Positions 6,105 through 12,061 of a stretch of DNA of 12,061 nucleotides are shown in pieces (positions within the stretch are counted from its first letter, which is position 1; each line of letters opens with the position of its first letter). The stretch covers positions 299 to 12,359 of the forward strand of contig PMLI01000170.1 in NCBI GenBank assembly GCA_003158835.1, given 5' to 3'. The DNA is from Acidimicrobiaceae bacterium. Lineage in GTDB: Bacteria; Actinomycetota; Acidimicrobiia; Acidimicrobiales; Palsa-688. The notes beneath the pieces were generated by a model that worked only from the letters and a program-made list of their open reading frames with translations, had not been told where the DNA came from and searched no databases. Position numbers and translations under genes: made by a program.

Positions 6105-6812
6105 ATGGCCGACGCAAACTTCCGGTCCCATTTTCCCGCAGGCGAGCTTGAAGACATAACGTCTGCCGCGACCCGGGCAATAGGGCCCGCAGTGGCGACC
6201 CCGGCCGAGCTGCGCCATATGGCGGTCGCTCGCCGGCTGTTCCTTACGGCGGTGGTGTCCGCATTCACCTTGTTGGCGACGGCGGTGCTCATTGTCTCGC
6301 TCGTCGCTCCCGGAGCACTGCCCTGGATGGTGGGCGGCGTACTGGCCCTGGCCGTGCTGGGCGTGATCGTGCTCGGCATCCATGCCGGAGGCCACGGGTG
6401 GTTCGTTCCCCTTCCTGTACTTGTCCTGGCCGCGGCCTGGGCCGTCGCCGTCTCGGCCGGCACTTGGCGGTCCCCGGCGGCATGGGTGTTCGCCGCTCTC
6501 GCCTTCCTTGGCGCGGTGCCTGCGGCGGTCCTCGTGATCCCCGCCATCGCTTACCGGCGCGCCACGTTCACTCCTCGCGGCACCGCCGCCCTCCCCGGCG
6601 CCGACGGCGTGGCCATCACGGCGCTGGCCCCGACCGGGATAGCACGGGTCAACAACGAGACCTGGACGGCGCAATCTGTGAGCGGTCCCTTGCCGGCCGG
6701 TGCTCCCGTCCACGTCGTGAAAGTGGAGGGCGTGCGCCTGCTGGTGTGGTCAGAGGCCGGCAACATCCCCGGGCCTGACGCCTTGGGCTTGACCAACCAA
6801 GAAAAGGAGTAA
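6105..6812 (+). CDS. NfeD-like membrane protein with C-terminal OB-fold domain
   Basis: A 235-residue protein. A polar N-terminus (about 1-42) is followed by four hydrophobic segments (about 45-69, 72-93, 99-120 and 125-150) and a C-terminal domain (about 157-218). The last part reads GTAALPG, ALAPTGIARVNNETWTAQS, LPAGAPVHVVKVEGVRLLV, the strand pattern of the NfeD OB-fold (G-x-A-x-T-x-L-x-P-x-G, then G-x-x-V-x-V-V-x-V-E-G-x-x-L-x-V). It is the short NfeD type without a ClpP-like protease domain, the type that partners stomatin-like proteins. AGAGGAG lies 9 bases before the ATG. The next gene begins 2 bp after the stop, so the pair is one operon. The family is thought to act in membrane microdomain organisation or membrane-protein quality control; the exact role here is not known. 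Confidence 0.85.
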   Translation: MADANFRSHFPAGELEDITSAATRAIGPAVATPAELRHMAVARRLFLTAVVSAFTLLATAVLIVSLVAPGALPWMVGGVLALAVLGVIVLGIHAGGHGWFVPLPVLVLAAAWAVAVSAGTWRSPAAWVFAALAFLGAVPAAVLVIPAIAYRRATFTPRGTAALPGADGVAITALAPTGIARVNNETWTAQSVSGPLPAGAPVHVVKVEGVRLLVWSEAGNIPGPDALGLTNQEKE

Positions 6813-6814
6813 CC

Positions 6815-7717
6815 GTGACCACCGCAATACTGGTCATTGTCGCCATCGTGCTCGTTGGGTTGATAGTCCTGGCAGCCGTTTCCATCAAGATCGTGCGCGA
6901 GTACCAGAGAGTGGTCCTGTTCCGGCTGGGCCGCGCCGTCGGCGCCCGCGGGCCCGGCCTCACCATCATCAACCCTGTGACAGACCGCATCTCGTGGGTA
7001 GACCTGCGCGAACAGTACCTGGAGATCCCGCACCAGACGGCTATCACCAAGGACAACGCTGCCATCGCCATCGACTTCATCATTTTCTACAAGGTGCTCG
7101 ACCCACTGACCTCCGTCCTGTCAGTTCAGGACTTCAAGGGCGCCGCCATCAACATCGCCTCCACTACTTTGCGTTCCGTGGTGGGAGATATGAGCCTGGA
7201 CGATGTCCTGTCCAAGCGGGAGGACATGAACAGCGCCCTGCGCATAAGGCTTGACGACGTCACCGAGCGCTGGGGCGTGAAGGTGGCCAACGTAGAAGTG
7301 CGGGAGATCAAGCCGCCACCGGCCGTGCTCGAGGCCATGACCCGCCAGATGTCGGCCGAGCGGTCACGGCGCGCCATCATCACCGAGTCCGAAGGCCAAA
7401 AACAGGCATCCGTCACCGTGGCCGAGGGCCAGAAGCAATCGGCCATCTTGCAGGCCGAAGGCGAGCGCCAAAGCGCCGAGCTCCGAGCCCAGGGCTTCGC
7501 CGCGGCGCTGCGGCGGATCCTGGAGGTGGCGCACGACGTCGACTCGACGACGATGACCCTGCAGTACCTCGAGACGCTGAAGCAGATCGGGACCTCGTCG
7601 TCCACGAAGTTCGTCATACCTGTGGAGCTGACGAGCCTCTTGGGCGGCGTCCTCAACGGCAACGGCAACGTACACAACGGCGTCGTGATGCCAGAGGCTG
7701 CCGGTCCCCGTAAATAG
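6815..7717 (+). CDS. Slipin: stomatin/prohibitin (SPFH, band 7) family protein
   Basis: A 300-residue membrane-anchored scaffold protein. Residues 4-24 form an N-terminal hydrophobic hairpin or span. The SPFH domain follows (about 26-185): REYQRVVLFRLGRAVGARGPGL, an INPVTDRI segment, DNAAIAIDFIIFYKV, RSVVGDMSLDDVLSKRE and WGVKVANVEVREIKPP, all typical of prokaryotic slipins. Residues 175-230 are a charged helical region with an 11-residue repeat (EGQKQ at 193 and 204, EGERQ at 215), expected to form a coiled coil for oligomerisation. The tail (about 280-300) is Gly/Asn-rich and probably flexible. The GTG start has AAGGAG 5 bases upstream, 2 bp after the nfeD stop. Slipins assemble into membrane microdomains with NfeD partners. 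Confidence 0.93.
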   Translation: MTTAILVIVAIVLVGLIVLAAVSIKIVREYQRVVLFRLGRAVGARGPGLTIINPVTDRISWVDLREQYLEIPHQTAITKDNAAIAIDFIIFYKVLDPLTSVLSVQDFKGAAINIASTTLRSVVGDMSLDDVLSKREDMNSALRIRLDDVTERWGVKVANVEVREIKPPPAVLEAMTRQMSAERSRRAIITESEGQKQASVTVAEGQKQSAILQAEGERQSAELRAQGFAAALRRILEVAHDVDSTTMTLQYLETLKQIGTSSSTKFVIPVELTSLLGGVLNGNGNVHNGVVMPEAAGPRK

Positions 7718-7789
7718 GCCTCCCGCCCCCCCGCCTCCCCGTTCAGCTGTCGGCACGTGGGCCTGGTGGCCACGGGGGACGGGCGGGCT
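7718..7789. terminator. Possible bidirectional terminator between convergent slipin and cysS genes
   Basis: The 72-bp gap separates two convergent stops. CCCGCCC at 7722-7728 is perfectly complementary to GGGCGGG at 7781-7787, with further C-rich to G-rich pairing inside (7729-7732 with 7774-7778) and a small central hairpin around GTGGGCC-TGGT-GGCCAC. No T-run follows on either strand, so intrinsic termination is not assured. Confidence 0.3.
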
Positions 7790-9142
7790 CTAGCGCTCCC
7801 GCCGGACGACCGTGCCATGGGGCCCGTCTTCGACGACGAACCCCATGTCCTGCAGTTGCGCGCGGATGGAGTCGGCCGCAGCCCAGTCCCGAGCCGCTCG
7901 AGCCGCGTCGCGCCGGGCGACCAGCGCCATGACCTCGAGGCCCGCCTCTTCTTGTTCGCCCCGCAAGCGAAGCCCGAATGCTTTCTCGCAGCATTCCCGT
8001 ACTGCGGCCGCCAGAGCCGGCGCTCTGGCCGGTTCGGCCCGGGCGTCCCGTACGGCTTCGAAGACGACGGCCAAGGCCCCGGGCGTATCGAAGTCGGCGT
8101 CCATGCGGGCCCGGAAGCGGGCCAGCATGCCGGGATCGGGAGCGGCCGGGCCGAGGTCCCTGGTTTCCCGGGCGAAGGTGTCGAGCCGGTCGACGGCACC
8201 CTGGGCCTGCTCGAGCACTTCGACGGTCACGTTCATGGGCGAACGGTAATGGGCCTGTAGGACCAGGGCTCGCAAGGCGCGCCCGTCGTAGCGCTGCACG
8301 AGGTCGGGCAGAGAGGTGATGTTTCCCACCGACTTGCTCATCTTCTCCCCCCGCTCATCGACGACCATGCCGTTGTGGGCCCATCGCCGGGCGAACACCT
8401 TGCCGGCGGCGACAGCCTGGGCGCGTTCGTTCTCGTGATGGGGGAACGCGAGGTCCAAGCCGCCCAGGTGGAGGTCGAAGCCCTCACCCAGGAGGTCGAG
8501 CGACATCACCACGCACTCGGTGTGCCAGCCCGGCCGGCCCGGCCCCCAGGGCGACGGCCACGCCGGCTCACCTGGTGCCGCCAGTTTCCACAACGCGAAG
8601 TCCAGCGGGGAACGCTTGCCCGCCTCCCGCTCCGCCTCGACCCGCGCCCCCACCCTCAGGGTGCCCACATCCTGGCGGGCCAGGAGGCCGTACCCGGGAA
8701 CAGATTCGGTGGAGAAGTAGACGCCGTCACCGCCCCGGTAGGCGTGGCCGGTCGAGACCAGGTCGGCTACCAGCTTCACCATCTCGTCCACGTACGCGGT
8801 GGCATGCGGTTCGGCGTCGGGACGGGCCACGTTGAGGGCGGCCATGGTCTCCCACCAGAGTGCCTCGTACCGAGCCGCGACCTCGCTGGTGGACGACCCC
8901 TCTTCAGTAGCCCGGGCGATGATCTTGTCCTCGATGTCGGTGACGTTAGATACGAACCGGACGTCGAACCCGCTCCAGGTCAGGTAACGGCGAAGCGTGT
9001 CCCAGATGACGGTGACCCGGCCGTGCCCCAGGTGGGGGCTGCCCGAAACGGTCGGGCCGCACAGGTACACCGAGATGCGCCCCTGGTCACGGGGATCCAG
9101 AGGAGCCACCTTCCCGGTAGCCGTGTCCAAGAGAGAGAGCAC
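7790..9142 (-). CDS. cysS: Cysteinyl-tRNA synthetase
   Basis: A 450-residue class I synthetase that charges tRNA-Cys. Key features fall at the same positions as in E. coli CysRS. The zinc ligands are Cys28 (YLCGPTV), Cys210 (WHTEC), His235 and Glu239 (FPHHENE). The ATP-binding HLGH motif is at 37-40, and KMSKS at 267-271. [10 protein letters not shown] and [14 protein letters not shown] are further family blocks. The C-terminal domain ends with [16 protein letters not shown] and [11 protein letters not shown], the expected tRNA-binding end, so this is not the shorter mycothiol ligase MshC. I chose the GTG at 9142 because it aligns Cys28 and HLGH exactly. The frame stays open to 9292, but that part lies antisense in valS; a TTG at 9130 is an alternative. 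There is no ribosome-binding site, which fits a leaderless mRNA. It diverges from valS. Confidence 0.96.
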   Translation of the reverse strand: MLSLLDTATGKVAPLDPRDQGRISVYLCGPTVSGSPHLGHGRVTVIWDTLRRYLTWSGFDVRFVSNVTDIEDKIIARATEEGSSTSEVAARYEALWWETMAALNVARPDAEPHATAYVDEMVKLVADLVSTGHAYRGGDGVYFSTESVPGYGLLARQDVGTLRVGARVEAEREAGKRSPLDFALWKLAAPGEPAWPSPWGPGRPGWHTECVVMSLDLLGEGFDLHLGGLDLAFPHHENERAQAVAAGKVFARRWAHNGMVVDERGEKMSKSVGNITSLPDLVQRYDGRALRALVLQAHYRSPMNVTVEVLEQAQGAVDRLDTFARETRDLGPAAPDPGMLARFRARMDADFDTPGALAVVFEAVRDARAEPARAPALAAAVRECCEKAFGLRLRGEQEEAGLEVMALVARRDAARAARDWAAADSIRAQLQDMGFVVEDGPHGTVVRRER

Positions 9143-9163
9143 AGCAAGTACGGTAGCGGGATC
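9143..9163. promoter_or_regulatory. Possible shared symmetrical promoter core for cysS and valS
   Basis: Only 21 bp separate the two divergent start codons. TACGGTA at 9149-9155 contains TACGGT on the plus strand and TACCGT on the minus strand, both TAnnnT, overlapping by five bases. The minus box lies 7 bases from the cysS GTG and the plus box 9 bases from the valS ATG, so both transcripts could begin at or within a few bases of their start codons. Neither gene has a ribosome-binding site, which agrees. No good -35 element is seen on either side. Confidence 0.45.
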
Positions 9164-11803
9164 ATGTCCGAAAAGATCACGATTACTTCTGAGGTGGGTG
9201 GGCAAGCTCGGGCCGGTGCGCCCGACCGGCCGGCGCTCGCCGGTCTGGAGACCAAGTGGTCCGCGCTCTGGTCGAGCGCCGGCACCTACCACTTCGACCC
9301 CGCCGCCCCACGGGAGCGGGTCTACGCCATCGACACCCCTCCTCCCACCGTGAGCGGCTCACTTCATGTCGGCCACGTCTTTTCCTTTACGCACACGGAC
9401 ACGATCGCCCGTTACCGGCGGATGTGCGGCCGTTCGGTGTTCTACCCCATGGGATGGGACGACAACGGCCTGCCCACCGAGAGGCGCGTCCAAAACTATT
9501 TCGGCGTGCGCTGCGACCCGTCGCTGCCCTACGAGCCCGGTTTCGTGCCCCCGGTCGAAGGAGGCCTGGCCAAGGGCCACGCCCCGGTTTCGATAAGCCG
9601 GCCCAACTTCGTCGAACTTTGCGAACGGCTCACGGCCGAGGACGAACGAGCTTTCGAGGAACTCTGGCGCTACCTCGGCCTCTCGGTGGACTGGCGCCAG
9701 CTCTACACCACCATCGGCGAAAAGGCCCGGCGCACCTCCCAGTTGGCGTTTTTGCGCCTCCTGCACCGAGGCGAGGCGTACGCAGCCGAGGCGCCGACGT
9801 TGTGGGACGTCGACTTCCGTACTGCGGTCGCCCAGGCCGAGCTGCTCCCAGGTGACCGCCCGGGCACCTACCACACGCTCGTCTTCCACCGTTCGGACGC
9901 AGAAGATCTGCTCATCGACTCGACGCGGCCCGAGCTGCTGCCGGCCTGCGTCGCGGTCGTCGTTCACCCCTCCGACGCGCGCTACGCGTCCCTGGTGGGC
10001 TCGACCGTGACGACGCCGCTGTTCGGGGCGGTCGTGCCCGTGGTCGCCCATCCCCTGGCTCAGCCCGACAAGGGCACGGGCGCAGCGATGGTGTGCACTT
10101 TCGGCGACGTCACCGACGTCACGTGGTGGCGGGAGCTGAGCCTGCCCGTGCGAGCCATCGTGGGGCGCGACGGCCGCCTTCTGGCGGCACCCCCTCTCGG
10201 GCTGAGCGCGACGGGAGCCTCGGTCTATGGCGAAGAACTGGCCGGGAAGAACCTGGCCGGGGCGCAGCGGCGCGTCGTCGAACTTCTTGCCGCGTCGGGC
10301 GAAATGCGCGGGGAGCCGCGTCCAATCACACATGCCGTCAAGTTCTTCGAAAAAGGCGACCGGCCGCTCGAAATAGTGACGAGCCGCCAATGGTGGATCC
10401 GGACCCTGGCTCACAAGGAGGCCCTGCTGGACCTGGGCCGCCAACTGCGCTGGCACCCGCCGTTCATGCGAGCCCGTTACGAGGACTGGGTGACCGGTTT
10501 GAACAGTGACTGGCTCGTGAGCCGGCAGCGCTTCTTCGGCATACCCTTCCCCATCTGGTACCGGTTGGACGAAGGCGGGGCCCCGGACTATTCGAGACCT
10601 CTGGTGCCCGATGAAGCCGATCTCCCGGTCGACCCCACTACCGACTTGCCGCCGGGCTATTCGGCCGGCCAGCGCGGCGTGCCCGGCGGCTTCAGCGCCG
10701 AGATGGACGTGATGGACACCTGGGCCACATCGTCTTTGACACCGCAGATCGCCGGTGGATGGGAGGACGAGCAGGCCGGGGACCGCTGGCAGAAAGTCTT
10801 CCCCATGGACCTGCGCCCCCAGGGCCACGACATAATCCGCACCTGGCTCTTCTCGACGATCGTCCGCTCGTACCTCGAACATGGGTGCCTGCCCTGGGCC
10901 AACGCCGCCATATCAGGCTGGATACTCGATCCCGATCGCAAGAAGATGTCCAAGTCCGTAGGCAACGTCATCACACCGCAGGACCTGCTCGAAAAGCATG
11001 GCTCGGACGGCGTGCGCTACTGGGCTGCTTCGGGCCGGCCAGGCACCGACACCGCCTTTGTCGAAGGCCAGATGGAAGTGGGCCGAAAACTGGCGTTGAA
11101 AATCCTGAACGCCTCGAGGTTCGTCCTTAGCCCCAAGCTGTGGGCCGGCGAGGGCACGGCCGAGGTCGGTACCGGTGCCGCCGCCGAATCAGCCGCCGGG
11201 GCCGCGGCTCGCCCGGAACTCGTGGTCGACGCGGTCGACCTCGCCTTGCTCTCCGGCCTTTCCAGCCTGGTCTCGGTCGCCACCGGAGCTTTCGAGGATT
11301 ACGACTACGCCCGCGCCCTGGAAAGGACGGAGGCATGGTTTTGGGACTTCTGCGACAATTACCTGGAACTGGTAAAGGCGCGCGCCTACGGAGAAATGGG
11401 TCTCGACCGGGCTTCTTCGGCCCGCGCCACGCTGGCGAGAAGCCTTTCGGTCACGCTGCGCCTGTTCGCTCCGTTTATGCCCTTCGTCACCGAGGAGGTC
11501 TGGTCGTGGTGGCAGGAGGGCTCGGTTCACCGGGCACCTTGGCCCGACGGCGCGTGGCCCGCCGCTTCGCCCGGACCTGCGGTCTACCTGAGCGCAGTGG
11601 ATCTGCTGGCTTCGGTCCGCCGGGCCAAGTCCGAAGCGAAGGTGAGCCCCCGGGCCCTGGTGGCCCGGGTCAGCTTTTCGGGCCCCGGTGAAGCAATTGC
11701 CGCCCTGAGCCTGGTCCAGGACGATCTGCGGGCGGCCCAAAACATCTCGGAGCTGGTCCTCACCATTTCGGATGCCTCGTCGGTGGAAGTCGAACTGGCC
11801 TGA
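9164..11803 (+). CDS. valS: Valyl-tRNA synthetase, archaeal-type
   Basis: An 879-residue class I synthetase that charges tRNA-Val and edits mischarged threonine. HVGH is at 68-71 in TPPPTVSGSLHVGH, and KMSKS at 594-598. Blocks DDNGLPTERRV, DSTRPELLPACVAVVVHP (CP1 editing domain, roughly 190-350), CTFGDVTDVTWWRELSLP, SRQRFFGIPFPIWY and MDVMDTWATSS identify the archaeal-type ValS also found in some bacteria, rather than E. coli-type. The C-terminus has the anticodon-binding helices (LRLFAPFMPFVTEEVW) and a short tail, not the long coiled coil of E. coli ValS. Cys pairs expected in the zinc knuckles of this type are missing. An Ala/Gly-rich insert lies at about residues 660-685. The ATG at 9164 gives the natural N-terminus; the frame is open further upstream only as an antisense shadow of cysS. 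No ribosome-binding site precedes it. Confidence 0.95.
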   Translation: MSEKITITSEVGGQARAGAPDRPALAGLETKWSALWSSAGTYHFDPAAPRERVYAIDTPPPTVSGSLHVGHVFSFTHTDTIARYRRMCGRSVFYPMGWDDNGLPTERRVQNYFGVRCDPSLPYEPGFVPPVEGGLAKGHAPVSISRPNFVELCERLTAEDERAFEELWRYLGLSVDWRQLYTTIGEKARRTSQLAFLRLLHRGEAYAAEAPTLWDVDFRTAVAQAELLPGDRPGTYHTLVFHRSDAEDLLIDSTRPELLPACVAVVVHPSDARYASLVGSTVTTPLFGAVVPVVAHPLAQPDKGTGAAMVCTFGDVTDVTWWRELSLPVRAIVGRDGRLLAAPPLGLSATGASVYGEELAGKNLAGAQRRVVELLAASGEMRGEPRPITHAVKFFEKGDRPLEIVTSRQWWIRTLAHKEALLDLGRQLRWHPPFMRARYEDWVTGLNSDWLVSRQRFFGIPFPIWYRLDEGGAPDYSRPLVPDEADLPVDPTTDLPPGYSAGQRGVPGGFSAEMDVMDTWATSSLTPQIAGGWEDEQAGDRWQKVFPMDLRPQGHDIIRTWLFSTIVRSYLEHGCLPWANAAISGWILDPDRKKMSKSVGNVITPQDLLEKHGSDGVRYWAASGRPGTDTAFVEGQMEVGRKLALKILNASRFVLSPKLWAGEGTAEVGTGAAAESAAGAAARPELVVDAVDLALLSGLSSLVSVATGAFEDYDYARALERTEAWFWDFCDNYLELVKARAYGEMGLDRASSARATLARSLSVTLRLFAPFMPFVTEEVWSWWQEGSVHRAPWPDGAWPAASPGPAVYLSAVDLLASVRRAKSEAKVSPRALVARVSFSGPGEAIAALSLVQDDLRAAQNISELVLTISDASSVEVELA

Positions 11804-11807
11804 CCGC

Positions 11808-12061
11808 TCACCGGGGCGGTTCCCAATTCCCCGGTCCGCGGCGCTGATCGGTTGGGGCACCGTAAACGCTCCCCCACTGCGTCGCCGCCCGTACCGGGGC
11901 AGACGGGCCGGCCGCCTGTACTTGGGCAAGTGGCCCTGACTGGTGACGGTACTGGTAGGCGGCACCCAGGCAGGCCAGGTAGTAATCCGGGCCGAGCCCC
12001 GAAGGCACGGGGTGCCTGAACCGCTGCCACAAGGGGCCCGCCACCGTGGCGGCCACGATCG
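11808..12061 (-). CDS. C-terminal end of an unrecognised protein (5' part outside the window or start near 12056)
   Basis: About 84 codons on the minus strand, open to the right edge, with strongly G/C-biased third positions that mark it as coding rather than shadow. The visible part begins IVAATVAGPLWQRF and includes GLGPDYYLACLGAAYQYRH, then a Pro/Ala/Gly-rich tail. I recognise no family or motif. The stop lies 4 bp from the valS stop, so the two genes converge with almost no space. A GTG at 12056 could be a start, making an 82-residue protein, but the frame continues to the edge and this reads more like the end of a longer gene. Two other minus-strand frames covering the same bases (to 12030 and to 11965) run deep into valS and are shadows. 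Confidence 0.55.
   Translation of the reverse strand, partial: IVAATVAGPLWQRFRHPVPSGLGPDYYLACLGAAYQYRHQSGPLAQVQAAGPSAPVRAATQWGSVYGAPTDQRRGPGNWEPPR

Noticed and set aside
6003..6713. Long N-terminal extension of the acetyltransferase frame.
   Set aside because: It lies antisense to nfeD, has no protein-like pattern, and the GNAT domain is complete without it.
8375..9163. The valS reading frame stays open upstream across the spacer and antisense through cysS, suggesting a 1142-residue protein.
   Set aside because: The extra 263 residues are low-complexity, lie antisense to a clear CysRS, and precede a normal ValS N-terminus at 9164. This is a GC-rich shadow frame.
9359..10882. A 507-codon minus-strand open frame inside valS.
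   Set aside because: It is fully antisense to conserved valS, has no recognisable domain and has shadow-like composition.
11189..11965. Minus-strand 258-codon frame covering the valS 3' end.
   Set aside because: It is antisense to valS and competes with the better-biased frame ending at 11808.

Overview
The window is GC-rich DNA with dense, tightly spaced genes, many GTG starts and strongly G/C-biased third codon positions. The gene content fits a high-GC actinobacterium, perhaps of the Acidimicrobiia: an archaeal-type valyl-tRNA synthetase, TAnnnT-type -10 boxes, possible leaderless starts, and a cytochrome c maturation cluster of the CcmABC type. The lineage is an inference from style and content; no rRNA or other marker is present.

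Layout. Positions 1-4165 are minus-strand genes read right to left: a GGDEF diguanylate cyclase, an unrecognised 186-residue protein whose C-terminal half resembles the LeuA allosteric domain, then ccdA, ccmA, ccmB and ccmC. The ccm genes overlap or nearly touch, and ccmC runs off the left edge. Together ccdA (electron supply across the membrane) and ccmABC (haem export or handling) make periplasmic c-type cytochromes. Positions 4166-4596 hold no convincing gene. Positions 4597-6002 hold a minus-strand Prx5-type peroxiredoxin, a plus-strand small cupin, and a minus-strand GNAT acetyltransferase that converges on the cupin. Positions 6105-7717 hold a plus-strand NfeD-slipin pair, a membrane scaffold module.

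Positions 7790-11803 hold two class I aminoacyl-tRNA synthetases transcribed divergently, cysS (minus) and valS (plus). Their start codons are only 21 bp apart, around a near-symmetrical TACGGTA box that could serve as a -10 element in both directions. At the right edge is the C-terminal end of an unrecognised minus-strand gene that converges on valS.

Most of the window is conserved housekeeping and respiratory-maturation content. I saw no mobile element, CRISPR array, tRNA, rRNA or phage gene. The points most worth a second look are the possible symmetrical leaderless cysS/valS promoter, the LeuA-domain-like protein coupled to a diguanylate cyclase, the cysteine-less zinc-knuckle positions of ValS, and the 431-bp non-coding stretch upstream of the GGDEF gene.
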